Source: Bombella apis (GTDB lineage: Bacteria > Pseudomonadota > Alphaproteobacteria > Acetobacterales > Acetobacteraceae). Taken from it: DNA of 64,000 nt. Position numbers and translations under genes: made by a program. The DNA lies in the NCBI RefSeq assembly GCF_018221685.1, contig NZ_JAGJTM010000005.1, positions 317,501 through 381,500 of the forward strand, read 5' to 3'. This document shows positions 10,226 to 19,829 of the stretch, in pieces (position 1 is the first letter of the stretch; every line of letters begins with the position of its first letter). The notes beneath the pieces were generated by a model that searched no databases, was not told the origin of the DNA, and saw only the letters and a list, made by a program, of their open reading frames with translations.

Positions 10226-10695
10226 CAGCCTCTCCTCCCTTCAGAAAAAGAGGACAGGGCCTTCAACCGTTCCTCCGGCCAGCCATGCAGGGTCACGATG
10301 CGGGCCTCCTCGCCGGTCCCCTGCGCAAATGTCAGATGCAGGGCCCCGGCTGGCAGCATATCCTCAGCACGATCGGGCCACTCCACCAGCATGATGCTTT
10401 CACAGGCATCATCCCATGAGAGTTCATAAAGTTCATCCGGCCCGGAAAGTCGCCAGAGGTCATAATGGAACACCGTTCCGGCTTTCGTCTCGTAAGGCTG
10501 GACAAGCGCAAAGGTCGGGCTGGGGACCTCCAGAGCCTCATCACCAGCCATATGGCGGATCAGTGCCCGGGCAAACGTACTTTTGCCGGCTCCCATCTCA
10601 CCCTGAAGGGCCACACAGTCCCCCTGTCGCACCATGTCCGCAAGATGCCGTGCCAGAAGCACTGTCTGCTGCTGAGAAGAAAGATGCACGTCCAT
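10225..10695 (-). CDS. tsaE: tRNA t6A37 threonylcarbamoyladenosine synthesis ATPase TsaE
   Basis: TsaE is the P-loop ATPase that works with TsaB and TsaD to install t6A at position 37 of ANN-decoding tRNAs. The 156-residue protein has Walker A GEMGAGKST, then SPTFALV and the HYDLWRL motif, and a late LVEWPDRAED block, all diagnostic. I prefer the ATG at 10695; a TTG three codons upstream is possible. It is the first gene of the tsaE-addB-addA operon and is divergent from the ferredoxin-NADP reductase gene. Confidence 0.94.
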   Translation of the reverse strand: MDVHLSSQQQTVLLARHLADMVRQGDCVALQGEMGAGKSTFARALIRHMAGDEALEVPSPTFALVQPYETKAGTVFHYDLWRLSGPDELYELSWDDACESIMLVEWPDRAEDMLPAGALHLTFAQGTGEEARIVTLHGWPEERLKALSSFSEGRRG

Positions 10696-10867
10696 CAGAC
10701 ACAACGCCCCGTATCGCTACCCGTAACAGGCGCCAGCATTGCTGAAGCCTCCCCCGGACACAAGAGGGAGCCCCACAACCCCCGGCCGTTTCTCTCAGCA
10801 GAACCAGCCAATGGAGCCTGTTCCGGGCTAACATGGCCCAACAAACCTCTACTCGAGCGGCAAAAAA

Positions 10868-11914
10868 ATGCTTATGAATACCAGCATGACACATGCAGCT
10901 TCTTCCCACACGACAGATGTCGCCATCATTGGCGCAGGCCCCACGGCACTTTTTGCCGCCTTTGAATGCCGGATGTTACGCTTGGACTGCATCCTGACGG
11001 ATGTTCTGGACAGTGTGGGCGGGCAATGTGCGGCCCTGTACCCGGAAAAACCGATCTACGACATTCCGGCCCATCCCTCCATCACCGGAGGTGACCTGAT
11101 TGCCGCCCTTGAAGAGCAGATCGCTCCCTTCAACGTGCCCCGCCTTCTCGGCAGCCGGGTCAGCCATCTGGAAGGTGGGCCGGGGGCCTTCACCCTGAAG
11201 AATGAGCGTGGCGATACCATCCATGCCAAGGCCATCATCATCGCTGCCGGTGCTGGTGCCTTCGGGCCAAACCGCCCTCCGCTGGACGGGCTGGACGCTT
11301 ATGAGCGCAGCGGGGCCGTGCAGTATTATGTGAAAAAACGGGCCGACTTCACCGGCAAGCGCATCGTCGTGGCCGGGGGCGGAGATTCTGCGCTGGACTG
11401 GGCCCTCTCCCTCTCCGACATTGCCGAAAAGGTCTATCTCGTCCACCGGCGGGACCGCTTCCGTGGGGCACCGGAGACACTGGCGCAGATCGAGGCCAAG
11501 ATCACCGCCGGGGCCATCGAAAAAGCCGTTCCCTACCAGCTGCACGGCCTGAAGGGCGAAAACGGCCAGCTGACCCATGTGGACCTCATCGCCATGGATG
11601 ACACGGTCCGCTCTCTGGAAGCAGACGTGCTGCTGCCTTTCTACGGTCTCTCAACCGACCTTGGCCCGGTGGCCGCATGGGGGCTGGAGACACAGCGCAG
11701 CACCATCCCCGTGAATCCCGCCACCATGCAGACCAGTCTGGAAGGCATCTTCGCCATTGGCGACGTGGCCCAGTATCCCGGCAAGATGAAGCTGATCCTT
11801 CAGGGCTTCTCGGAGGGAGCCGTGGCCGCCCATGCGGCCCACCATGTCGCCCATCCTGACAAGGCCCTGCGCTTTGAACATTCCACAAGCCGGGGCCAGC
11901 CGGGCACGCCCTGA
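10868..11914 (+). CDS. TrxR-like ferredoxin/flavodoxin-NADP(+) reductase
   Basis: A homodimeric FAD/NAD(P)H enzyme that passes electrons from NADPH to ferredoxin or flavodoxin. It has an FAD-binding GAGPTALFAAFE near the N-terminus, an NADP-binding VAGGGDSALDWAL in the middle, and the late FAIGDVAQYPGKMKLI FAD signature. It lacks the CxxC pair of true thioredoxin reductases, which places it in the TrxR-like FNR group. The length (348 aa) fits. Starts at 10874 and 10886 are also possible. A perfect hairpin terminator follows. Confidence 0.9.
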   Translation: MLMNTSMTHAASSHTTDVAIIGAGPTALFAAFECRMLRLDCILTDVLDSVGGQCAALYPEKPIYDIPAHPSITGGDLIAALEEQIAPFNVPRLLGSRVSHLEGGPGAFTLKNERGDTIHAKAIIIAAGAGAFGPNRPPLDGLDAYERSGAVQYYVKKRADFTGKRIVVAGGGDSALDWALSLSDIAEKVYLVHRRDRFRGAPETLAQIEAKITAGAIEKAVPYQLHGLKGENGQLTHVDLIAMDDTVRSLEADVLLPFYGLSTDLGPVAAWGLETQRSTIPVNPATMQTSLEGIFAIGDVAQYPGKMKLILQGFSEGAVAAHAAHHVAHPDKALRFEHSTSRGQPGTP

Positions 11915-11944
11915 TACGGCTCCCCCACCCACCGCCCATGGAAA

Positions 11945-11980
11945 AAGCAGGTGCCCTATGACGGGACACCTGCTTTTTTT
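11945..11980. terminator. Terminator after the ferredoxin reductase gene
   Basis: GCAGGTGCCC and GGGACACCTGC form the stem, followed by seven Ts on the plus strand and preceded by five As, so it may also serve the convergent monooxygenase gene. Confidence 0.88.
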
Positions 11981-12001
11981 CGTCTGCCGGATGGTCCCCG
12001 T

Positions 12002-12295
12002 TCAGGCAACGCCCTTCAGGAACACGACCCTGGAGGCACCACCTTCAACAAGGGTTTCGATGGCCTTGTTGAACACACGGCCATGCTCGGTCCCCATATG
12101 GGCCTTGAAGGCCGCCTCATCCCGGTAGCTTTCCTCGACATGGAACAGGTCCGGCTCATCTTCCAGCGTGTACACCACGAACCGCACGCAACCCGGCTCG
12201 GCCCGCACGTTCTCGGCCAGAGCCGTCAGCAGGCTGGCCACCTTCTCCCGGTGGCCGGGCAGGGCTTTCATGGTCGCATAGAGACTCTTGGTCAT
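12002..12295 (-). CDS. Putative quinol/antibiotic-biosynthesis-type monooxygenase (ABM domain)
   Basis: A 97-residue protein covering the dimeric alpha/beta barrel of the ABM family: an N-terminal YATMKALPGHREKVASLL strand-helix, a central EPGCVRFVVYT strand, and FHVEESYRDEAAFKAHMGTEH with the conserved His. Family members such as YgiN oxidise quinols without a cofactor; others simply bind small hydrophobic molecules, so the substrate here is unknown. The ATG at 12295 is preceded by AAGGGA at good distance; the 25-codon longer frame lacks such a site. Confidence 0.8.
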   Translation of the reverse strand: MTKSLYATMKALPGHREKVASLLTALAENVRAEPGCVRFVVYTLEDEPDLFHVEESYRDEAAFKAHMGTEHGRVFNKAIETLVEGGASRVVFLKGVA

Positions 12296-12372
12296 GACAT
12301 TTTCCCTTCTTCCCTTGTGAAGCCCCGCCATCATGCCACAGAGGGGCAGACATCTGATACAGCCTGACATGG

Positions 12373-12405
12373 AAAAAGGCCGGAGCAGACGCCCCGGCCT
12401 TTTTC
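12373..12405 (-). terminator. Terminator downstream of typA
   Basis: AAAAAGGCCGG and CCGGCCTTTTT form a perfect stem around a short loop just past the typA stop. It is symmetric enough to work on both strands. Confidence 0.8.
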
Positions 12406-12430
12406 ATGACCCAAAACGGAAGTCCGGGCC

Positions 12431-14251
12431 TCAGCCCTTCGCACCACGGGCGGCACGCTTGCGCTCGTGCGGGTCCAGATAACGCTTGCGCAGACGGATG
12501 GCAGACGGCGTGACCTCCACCAGCTCGTCATCCTCGATGTAGGCAATGGCCTGCTCGAGGCTCATCTTGCGGGGCGGAACCAGCACAACGGCATCATCCT
12601 TGCCGGAGGCACGCATGTTCGTGAGCTTCTTCTCACGCACGGCGTTCACTTCCAGATCATTCTCACGGGAATGCTCACCGAGGATCATGCCGGTGTAGAT
12701 CTTCTCACCCGCATCCACGAAGAGCGTCCCACGATCCTGAAGGGAGAAAAGCGCATACGGAGTCGTCGCACCATCCTCGGCAGAGATCAGGGAGCCGTTG
12801 CGGCGGCCTTCAATCGCACCAGCATGCGGCTGGTAGGAGTGGAAGAGACGGTTCATCAGACCGGACCCGCGGGTATCGGTCAGGAACTCGCCGTGATAGC
12901 CGATCAGACCACGGGAGGGGATCATGAAGGTCAGGCGGACCTTGTCACCGCCAGACTGACGCATGTCCTGCATCACGCCCTTGCGCAGGGACATCTTCTC
13001 CACGACCACGCCGGAATAAGGCTCGTCCACATCGATGACGACTTCCTCGAACGGCTCTTCCTGCTCACCCGTTTCCGGATTCTCACGGAACAGCACACGG
13101 GGACGGCCGATGGTCAGCTCGAACCCCTCACGGCGCATGTTCTCGATCAGCACGCCCAGCTGCAGCTCACCACGGCCGGCAACCTCGAAAGCCTCGCTTT
13201 CCGGGCTGTCCGTCACCTTGATGGCCACGTTGCCTTCCGTCTCCTTGAAGAGACGGTCACGGATCTGGCGGGACGTCACCTTCTTGCCCTCACGACCACC
13301 CAGCGGACCATCATTGATGCGGAAGGTCATGGAAAGGGTCGGCGGGTCGATCGGTGTGGAGGGCAGCGGCTCCTCGATGGACGGCTCGGCCAGCGTGTCG
13401 GGAATGGTGGCCTCGGAGAGACCGGCAATGGCCACGATGTCACCCGCTTCGGCTTCCTCGACGGGCACACGGTCCAGACCACGGAAGGACAGCAGCTTGG
13501 TGATGCGGCCTGTCTCGACCACGCTGCCATCAGCCCGCAGGGCACGGATGGGCATGTTCACCTTCGCACGGCCCTGCTCGATGCGGCCTGTCAGGATACG
13601 GCCAAGGAAGTTGTCGCTCTCCAGAATGGTGGAGACCATGGCGAACGGCTTGTCCTTGTCCAGGCCCGGGCTGGGCACATGCTTCAGGACGAGGTCGAAC
13701 AGCGGGTGCAGGTTCTCACGGGGGCCTTCCAGCTCCGTATCCGCCCAGCCCTGGCGGCCGGACGCATACAGCATCGGGAAGTCCAGCTGCTCGTCATTGG
13801 CACCGAGGGCGGCGAAGAGGTCAAACACCTCGTCATGCACCTCGTCCGGGCGGGCGTCGCCACGGTCCACCTTGTTGACGACAACCATCGGGCGCAGACC
13901 ACGGGCCAGGGCCTTGCCCAGCACGAACTTGGTCTGCGGCAGGGCACCTTCGGCGGCATCCACCAGAATCACGGCCCCATCGACCATGCTCAGGATGCGC
14001 TCCACCTCACCACCGAAGTCGGCATGGCCCGGGGTGTCGATGATGTTGATACGGGTGTTCTTCCACACGACGGAAGTACATTTGGCCAGGATGGTGATCC
14101 CGCGCTCACGCTCGAGATCATTGCTGTCCATCGCACGCTCGGTGACGGCCTGATTCTCACGGAAGGTGCCGGACTGCTGGAGCAGCTGATCCACGAGTGT
14201 TGTTTTCCCATGATCGACATGGGCAATAATGGCAATGTTACGGATGTCCAT
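12431..14251 (-). CDS. typA: Translational GTPase TypA/BipA
   Basis: Ribosome-binding GTPase related to EF-G/LepA that helps 50S assembly and growth under stress. At 606 residues the length is normal. GTPase motifs are intact: G1 AHVDHGKTT (10-18), G3 DTPGHADFGGEVE, G4 NKVDRGDARPDEV. The C-terminal half has the EF-G III/V-like domains and the TypA-specific tail (LRKRYLDPHERKRAARG). A 601-codon frame on the opposite strand is only its shadow. It is a single-gene transcript with its own terminator. Confidence 0.97.
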   Translation of the reverse strand: MDIRNIAIIAHVDHGKTTLVDQLLQQSGTFRENQAVTERAMDSNDLERERGITILAKCTSVVWKNTRINIIDTPGHADFGGEVERILSMVDGAVILVDAAEGALPQTKFVLGKALARGLRPMVVVNKVDRGDARPDEVHDEVFDLFAALGANDEQLDFPMLYASGRQGWADTELEGPRENLHPLFDLVLKHVPSPGLDKDKPFAMVSTILESDNFLGRILTGRIEQGRAKVNMPIRALRADGSVVETGRITKLLSFRGLDRVPVEEAEAGDIVAIAGLSEATIPDTLAEPSIEEPLPSTPIDPPTLSMTFRINDGPLGGREGKKVTSRQIRDRLFKETEGNVAIKVTDSPESEAFEVAGRGELQLGVLIENMRREGFELTIGRPRVLFRENPETGEQEEPFEEVVIDVDEPYSGVVVEKMSLRKGVMQDMRQSGGDKVRLTFMIPSRGLIGYHGEFLTDTRGSGLMNRLFHSYQPHAGAIEGRRNGSLISAEDGATTPYALFSLQDRGTLFVDAGEKIYTGMILGEHSRENDLEVNAVREKKLTNMRASGKDDAVVLVPPRKMSLEQAIAYIEDDELVEVTPSAIRLRKRYLDPHERKRAARGAKG

Positions 14252-14404
14252 GGACGATCTTTCAGGAAGTGACAGATTGGGACAGAATGGTGCCCTTACT
14301 GCACCGAAACTGATTTTTTTGCAAATCCGAACCGTGTATCAAGCCATGCAGCATCGTATTTCATGCCTTCATCTTTCTCATTCCAGCAGAAAAGGAGCCG
14401 TTTC

Positions 14405-14893
14405 ATGACCACCCATCCCCCCAAAGGCCCCACCGCCCCCGGCACGGAAAGCCTCAGCCAGCTTGGCCGACAGACCGTACAGCCGGAGTCGCCTGAAACC
14501 GCCGAGCTGGAGCGTGTCCCGGCTCCCCATAAAGGGCGGCGTTATGTTGTCCGTTTCACCGCTCCGGAATTCACCTCCCTTTGCCCGGTGACGGGACAGC
14601 CGGACTTTGCCCATATCGTCATCGACTACATCCCACGGGACTGGATCGTGGAGAGCAAGTCCCTCAAGCTCTACCTCACCAGTTTCCGCAATCACGGAGC
14701 CTTCCATGAAGACTGCTCGGTAACCATCGCCACACGCCTTGTCGAATTGCTGGACCCGGAATGGCTGCGCATCGGGGCCTACTGGTACCCTCGTGGCGGG
14801 ATGCCGATCGACGTCTTCTGGCAGACAGGCCCCGCCCCGGACGATGTCTGGATTCCCGCACAGGATGTGCCCGGATACCGGGGGCGTGGCTGA
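14405..14893 (+). CDS. queF: NADPH-dependent preQ0 reductase QueF
   Basis: Reduces 7-cyano-7-deazaguanine to preQ1 in queuosine biosynthesis. The unimodular QueF pattern is visible: the catalytic Cys in [11 protein letters not shown], the NADPH motif [16 protein letters not shown], and [10 protein letters not shown] with the conserved Asp/Glu. At 162 aa it is slightly longer than short QueF because of a Pro/Ser-rich N-terminal 40 residues. The start at 14405 has AAGGAG seven bases ahead; an ATG 14 codons upstream has none. I looked for a preQ1 riboswitch upstream and saw none. Confidence 0.95.
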   Translation: MTTHPPKGPTAPGTESLSQLGRQTVQPESPETAELERVPAPHKGRRYVVRFTAPEFTSLCPVTGQPDFAHIVIDYIPRDWIVESKSLKLYLTSFRNHGAFHEDCSVTIATRLVELLDPEWLRIGAYWYPRGGMPIDVFWQTGPAPDDVWIPAQDVPGYRGRG

Positions 14894-14902
14894 AATTCCC
14901 CC

Positions 14903-16252
14903 TCAGAAACCGAGCGTCACGTCTCCGCCAATCAGAATACGGTTCTGATGCCGGAAATCCGCAAAAGGCCGGGTGTTGTTCAACGAACGGTCAAACCGGA
15001 TTTCCGGACGGATCTGAAGCAGCTTGACATGATGGCCGATATTCGGCCGCCACACGGCATTGAAGGACAGGTCGCCATACGTCGTTGCCGGGGCGCTGTA
15101 GGTCCGGGCGGGCAGGCCGAGCAGTGACCGGCCATAGCCTGTGTCCTCCGGGTACTGCACGACAAACTGGCCCGTGCTGTCCCGATAGACTTCCGCCCGG
15201 GCATTGAAGGTCAGGGTGGATGTTGCCGCATAGGCTCCCCAGATGACGCCGCTCCATGTATTGGCATCCAGCCCCTCATCATGAACCTGCGTGGCCTCGG
15301 CTGTCAGGCTCCATTTGGGGTTGATCTGCCATGTGGCGTTGAGGTCGTTCCAGAAACGCTGCGCCTCATGCGCCCTGTGGCTGCCCAGCGCACGGCGGGG
15401 GTCTTCCGGCCCGACACGCAGCAGATAGGTCAGGGACAAGGCACCTCCTGCCAGCTGGCTGGCATTGAAGCCCACATAACCGGCCGGTTCGCCATTGTTG
15501 TTGCCCCGGCCAAATGATTTCTGGTTCCCGGCATCCATCCCGAACAGAACAGCGTAATACGAATTCAGGTGCCACTGCCCATAGAAGCCGACATGCTCGA
15601 ACGGATTGGAATACTGCGCCGTATAGGACATGGTGTAGAAGGCCCGCCCTGCCGGATTCAGCACCTCCACCCCCATGGGGGAGGACAGGATGCCCAGCTG
15701 CATGTCCAGCCCGTCTTTCGTCAGCCACGGCATATGCAGGGCGATGTTGGCCTGAATGGGGGTAAGCTGGTAGCGATGATGATCCAGCCAGCGGTCTGAA
15801 ATCCCCGTGATGACGTAAGCTCTGGCATCAGAACCATAAAGCATCTGGATGTTCGCCCCCAGCCCGTAACCGTCACCAATCGGGTCAACGGGTTTGGTGA
15901 TGGTCAGGGCGACCTGATTGAGCATCCCCGTATCACTGTGGGACTGGAGAAGCTGACCGAAATTCATGCCATTTCCAGGATGGCCGGTATTGGCCATGGC
16001 CCCGCCCTCAATCTGGAGACCGACATCAATGTCGGAAAACCAGCTCTTCCCGGCCGGTGCGGCAGGCTGGACGGCACTGGGGGCCGCCACCGGAGCAGGT
16101 GATGGAGCTGCCGGGACGGAAGAAGAGGACGTGCCGGCCAGCGTGGCCTGAACGGGCCCCCCCTGCTCGCTGGGAGCGGCCTGTGCGCCTTCCAACCATG
16201 ACACAGCTCCACCGCACACCCCGACCACCAGAAGATACTGCCAATACCGCAT
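14903..16252 (-). CDS. Outer-membrane beta-barrel protein (porin-like)
   Basis: A 449-residue secreted protein with a signal peptide (cleavage near AQA-APSE), a low-complexity Ala/Pro/Ser linker (about 27-68), and then a barrel of alternating amphipathic strands with many Gly/Asn turns. It ends in a terminal Phe (GGDVTLGF), the outer-membrane insertion signal. The layout (FSDIDVGLQIEGG, later FGQWHLNSYYAVLFGMD) resembles the beta-barrel porin-2/OmpL-like group. The substrate is unknown. It lies next to OprB but is separated from it by a terminator. Confidence 0.75.
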   Translation of the reverse strand: MRYWQYLLVVGVCGGAVSWLEGAQAAPSEQGGPVQATLAGTSSSSVPAAPSPAPVAAPSAVQPAAPAGKSWFSDIDVGLQIEGGAMANTGHPGNGMNFGQLLQSHSDTGMLNQVALTITKPVDPIGDGYGLGANIQMLYGSDARAYVITGISDRWLDHHRYQLTPIQANIALHMPWLTKDGLDMQLGILSSPMGVEVLNPAGRAFYTMSYTAQYSNPFEHVGFYGQWHLNSYYAVLFGMDAGNQKSFGRGNNNGEPAGYVGFNASQLAGGALSLTYLLRVGPEDPRRALGSHRAHEAQRFWNDLNATWQINPKWSLTAEATQVHDEGLDANTWSGVIWGAYAATSTLTFNARAEVYRDSTGQFVVQYPEDTGYGRSLLGLPARTYSAPATTYGDLSFNAVWRPNIGHHVKLLQIRPEIRFDRSLNNTRPFADFRHQNRILIGGDVTLGF

Positions 16253-16366
16253 TGAGCCACCCCACCTATTGTTCCGGTATCGTAAGTATATCCACCTTCT
16301 GAAAAGCGGGACAATATCCAGAACAGACAGAATGGGATGAAAAGTGATATTCTGCTGCCGAAAATG

Positions 16367-16395
16367 AAAAAAGGCCGTCCCAAAGACGACCTTTT
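16367..16395 (-). terminator. Terminator downstream of oprB
   Basis: On the minus strand AAAGGTCGTC pairs with GACGGCCTTT (one G-T pair) and is followed by a T-run. It separates oprB from the porin-like gene. Confidence 0.7.
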
Positions 16396-16420
16396 GTGAC
16401 CTGCAGCAGGCGGGATGACC

Positions 16421-18004
16421 TCAGAAAGAAATGGCTGATTCCAGATCAATCAGCATGGCATCCTTGTACCGTTTCAGAGCACCGGGACTCCAGAGATACT
16501 GCAAGCCGGGCCGCAGCAGCAGCCAGCGTGTGGGCCAGTATCCATAATTGAGTTCGATGGCTTCTTCCGAATGCGGAGCATACAGCCCGGCACCCCGGCC
16601 CGTGTGCTGGAGATGCTCGATCCAGTGTGTGACCTTCGGATTGGCCCAGAGGGCCTTCATGCCAAAACTGATTGTATCATTGGGGCGGCTGGCGAACGTT
16701 CCCTTCCGGGTAATACCCGCCGTCACAAAATAGGGCGCAATGGCCGTGCGGGGATCGCCCCATGTGAAGGAGGCAAAAAACGCCGTTCCCCGGTGCGGGT
16801 CCGCTCCATCCCGCTGCAACATGCGGTCAAACTGGAACCACCCACCAAACCGGCCCCTCACCTTGGAGACGGGCGCATCCTGCGCCGCAGAAGCCGGAAT
16901 GTAATATGTTCCCATCTGGCCATAGACGTTCTTGACCTCGGACGTGTCCCAATAACCGCCGATCTTCACGTTCGTCTGTAACGGGCCGCTATAATCATCC
17001 GTCCCGCCCCGATGCCAGCCCAGCTGGAACGGCAGATAGGTACCTGTCGCCCCGTGCAGGTTCATCTTCCAGCCATTCCGCACGCCGGTGATCGTCGGGT
17101 CCACACTGTAAGCCCCGAACTGCACCAGATAATGGTCATTCCCCGCCGGATAGAGCTTGATCCACGCACCGGGATGGGCCGTCGGATAGAAGCCGTAACC
17201 CGAATTCATGGCAATGGACTGCGGCATCCCGCAGATGCCGTTGTTCTGGAACTGGCAGTACAGGTTGGCCCCCCAATAGGTGGAAGACTGCTCGAAGTCA
17301 TTCTCCGTGTTGATCTCACCAACCTCGGTATGTACGTACTTGTTCCAGTGCATTTCCCAGCTGAGGCGGCCAAGGCGCATGGTCTCACCGGCCCCGTAAA
17401 TTTCCATCGGGCTGTCAACAGCCGGCAACGTGTTTCCCAGCCCGGCCCCCTGACGGGCCAGTGTCAGGAAGTGCAGTGTGCCCGCATTGAAGGCAACGCC
17501 CAGTAGCTTCTTCAGGTTGAAATCCAGAGACAGGGCCTCTTCATCCGCATAGCGGACCGCACGGGATTTCCCCCCGAACGGATTGCCTGCGGTGTCCTGA
17601 AAGTAACGCCCGCCGATCGTCACGCCATGGTCGGCCAGCCAGCTCCGTGCGCCCCAGGGGTCACCAAAAAACCCATCCTGATTGGCAAAATCGTGCCAGC
17701 TGTTGGGGAAAAGCCCCTTCTGCTTCTCTGGTGAAGCCTGCTCACTGGCCCCGCGGGAGAAGACGTCACCCGGGATCGGGAGAGGCACGGACCCGAAAGC
17801 ACGCTGCTCATCCCTTGCAGGCGCACCGTAATTCCGCTCCTTCAACAGCTCATCCCTCTGGGCCGTCGTGATCTCCCCACCTGCTGCCGCTTTCTCCTTC
17901 ACGGCAGCCGGCCCAGCAGCATCCTGCGCAAAAACGGCATGGCCTCCCAGCATCCAAGCGACACCTACTGCTGCTGTACCAGCCTTTTGCCACATTCCAC
18001 GCAT
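16421..18004 (-). CDS. oprB: Carbohydrate porin of the OprB family
   Basis: Outer-membrane channel for glucose and other sugars. It is 527 residues with a signal peptide (cleavage near VFA-QDAA), a charged region (30-95), and an OprB barrel carrying typical strings such as WEMHWNKYVHTEVGEINTEN and GYGFYPTAHPGAWIKL. It ends in Phe. The start at 18004 has AAGG seven bases upstream. OprB is frequent and multi-copy in acetic acid bacteria and agrees with the sugar porters at 46-49 kb, although it is not linked to them here. Confidence 0.9.
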   Translation of the reverse strand: MRGMWQKAGTAAVGVAWMLGGHAVFAQDAAGPAAVKEKAAAGGEITTAQRDELLKERNYGAPARDEQRAFGSVPLPIPGDVFSRGASEQASPEKQKGLFPNSWHDFANQDGFFGDPWGARSWLADHGVTIGGRYFQDTAGNPFGGKSRAVRYADEEALSLDFNLKKLLGVAFNAGTLHFLTLARQGAGLGNTLPAVDSPMEIYGAGETMRLGRLSWEMHWNKYVHTEVGEINTENDFEQSSTYWGANLYCQFQNNGICGMPQSIAMNSGYGFYPTAHPGAWIKLYPAGNDHYLVQFGAYSVDPTITGVRNGWKMNLHGATGTYLPFQLGWHRGGTDDYSGPLQTNVKIGGYWDTSEVKNVYGQMGTYYIPASAAQDAPVSKVRGRFGGWFQFDRMLQRDGADPHRGTAFFASFTWGDPRTAIAPYFVTAGITRKGTFASRPNDTISFGMKALWANPKVTHWIEHLQHTGRGAGLYAPHSEEAIELNYGYWPTRWLLLRPGLQYLWSPGALKRYKDAMLIDLESAISF

Positions 18005-18205
18005 AGATTAGCCTTCATAGCCGTTGATCAGGACAGGAACCTGAAGGCCAGATGCGCCATGGCAGCCTTCAGCACGACAATGCCAGACAGGCCACAAGCG
18101 GCACTGCGGCAAAGGATGACACCGTCCCTTTATATAAATTTTATCGCTGACTTCCAGTGGTGAAATCTGTCTATACCAGATCAGTCGTCATCCACCTCTT
18201 CAAGT

Positions 18206-19771
18206 TCATGTGACCGTTGCCGGTTTATTTACCGTCCAGCTACGATGCTGTTGCCCGAGGCGGCGGGTCAGCGGCAGAAGCAGGGCCAGCACAACACACA
18301 GCCCCACACACCCCAGAAACAGTTCCCGGAACAGGGCAGCATAACCCGCCAGGCTGCCCCCACCATCGGCCGGAACACTGGCGAGATCAGCCACCAGGCT
18401 CCCCAGATACATGCCGACCCCCCAGAGCAGGAACAGGGCCCCCATCAGCACTGCGCTGACACGGGCCGGGGCATAACGGGCCACAATGGCCAACCCAAGA
18501 CCGATGGTCAGCAGCTCCCCGAGGGACATGGTGCCATACCCGGCCACCATGACCCACGGCGAAACAAGCCCCGTGCTATGGCCAGCGGCCAACCACCAGA
18601 TGCAAAAAGCCAGAGCGACCAAGCCATAACCGAGCAGTATCTTGATGGCGGGTGAAGCATCCTGCCCCCTACCCGCATGACGACGGTACAACCATGCCAG
18701 CAGCGGGCTGAACAGCATGACAGCGATCGGATTGAGCGCCTGGAACTGGCCTGCCGACATGGTGAACAGCCGCCATGACCCCAGCTGGTACACGCCAGAG
18801 ACATCCCGCATGGCAAACAGTGTCAGGGAGGTCTGCATCTGCTGGTAGAAGATCTGGTAGGCCATTGTCTGAGCACAGAGGATGTAGGTCAGCAGCAGAC
18901 CGGGCCGTTCACCGTCCTTCGCCCGCACATAAAGCCAGACCCAGAGCAGAAGAAGCCCCACCCCTGCCAGAATGATGCAGAGCTGGACCAGCGCCGGGCT
19001 GTACAGCACCCATGTGCAAAATCCCCAGACCACCAGCAGGGCCAGCAGGATTCCAGCGCCCAGCGCCCCTTTCAGCACGGGAGTGGAAAGACGCTCCACC
19101 AGAGGAACAGGCATGGAGGATGGCCCATGCCGCCGGACTGCCTCAACCGCCCGTGCGGCAAGAAACCTCCGCATACGCCCGGCCCGCACTGCATAATAGC
19201 CAAGCCCGACCAGCAGCCCCCCGGCACAGGCCAGAAAGGCCACAGCCGCCCCATAGCGCTGCTGGAGCCACGGCATCAGCAGCATGGAGACGGTCGACCC
19301 AACATTGATGGCCATATAGTAGAGTGTGAAAGCGGCATCCAGTGCCGTGCCATCCCCGGCGTAAATGCGCCGAACGAGCGTCCCCGCATTGGGTTTGAAC
19401 AACCCGTTGGAGAGGGCAATCAGTGTCAGGGCCGGAAGGAAAACAGCCTGACTGCCAAGAGACATGGCCAGAAGACCATATCCGGCTGTCAGCCCGAAGG
19501 CCCCCACCAGCATGGTGGGTCTTGTCCCGAGGCACTGATCCCCCAGAAGCCCCCCCAAAACAGGAAGACTGTAGATGAAAAATCCCAGTCCCCCCTGCAT
19601 GAGGTTAACGTCATGATCCCGCATGTGCAGCTGGGTGACCATGAAAACGGTCAGGACAGCCTGCATGCCGTAATAACCGAAACGCTCCCACAGCTCGATG
19701 GCCATGACGACAGCAAAAGCCTGCCGCCGTGCGACAAAAAAGGACGCCGCAGAATGTTGCTGATCGGTCAT
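18206..19771 (-). CDS. POT-family proton-dependent oligopeptide transporter
   Basis: A 521-residue inner-membrane protein with about 14 hydrophobic segments. The POT signature ELWERFGYYGMQ (ExxERFxYYG) lies in helix 1, followed by LGGLLGDQCLG and NGLFKPNAGTLVRRIY, which place it among the DtpA-like di/tripeptide:H+ symporters. The Shine-Dalgarno is weak (a GGAG 13 bases upstream). It is on the same strand as the small ORF and the dnaJ-like gene upstream, but with gaps, so it is probably transcribed separately. Confidence 0.92.
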   Translation of the reverse strand: MTDQQHSAASFFVARRQAFAVVMAIELWERFGYYGMQAVLTVFMVTQLHMRDHDVNLMQGGLGFFIYSLPVLGGLLGDQCLGTRPTMLVGAFGLTAGYGLLAMSLGSQAVFLPALTLIALSNGLFKPNAGTLVRRIYAGDGTALDAAFTLYYMAINVGSTVSMLLMPWLQQRYGAAVAFLACAGGLLVGLGYYAVRAGRMRRFLAARAVEAVRRHGPSSMPVPLVERLSTPVLKGALGAGILLALLVVWGFCTWVLYSPALVQLCIILAGVGLLLLWVWLYVRAKDGERPGLLLTYILCAQTMAYQIFYQQMQTSLTLFAMRDVSGVYQLGSWRLFTMSAGQFQALNPIAVMLFSPLLAWLYRRHAGRGQDASPAIKILLGYGLVALAFCIWWLAAGHSTGLVSPWVMVAGYGTMSLGELLTIGLGLAIVARYAPARVSAVLMGALFLLWGVGMYLGSLVADLASVPADGGGSLAGYAALFRELFLGCVGLCVVLALLLPLTRRLGQQHRSWTVNKPATVT

Positions 19772-19829
19772 GAGGGCACGCTACTCCGTTACGGGAAGGA
19801 CACTGGCTCCCTCCTCACTAGCGCAAAAA

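Noticed and set aside
12467-14272. 601-codon open frame on the plus strand opposite typA
   Set aside because: It is the antisense shadow of a fully conserved typA gene in GC-rich DNA; the translation is low in recognisable motifs and rich in Gln/His/Arg.
14252-14404. preQ1 riboswitch upstream of queF
   Set aside because: No pseudoknot-like aptamer core or A-rich tail pairing could be drawn; the region looks like a plain leader.
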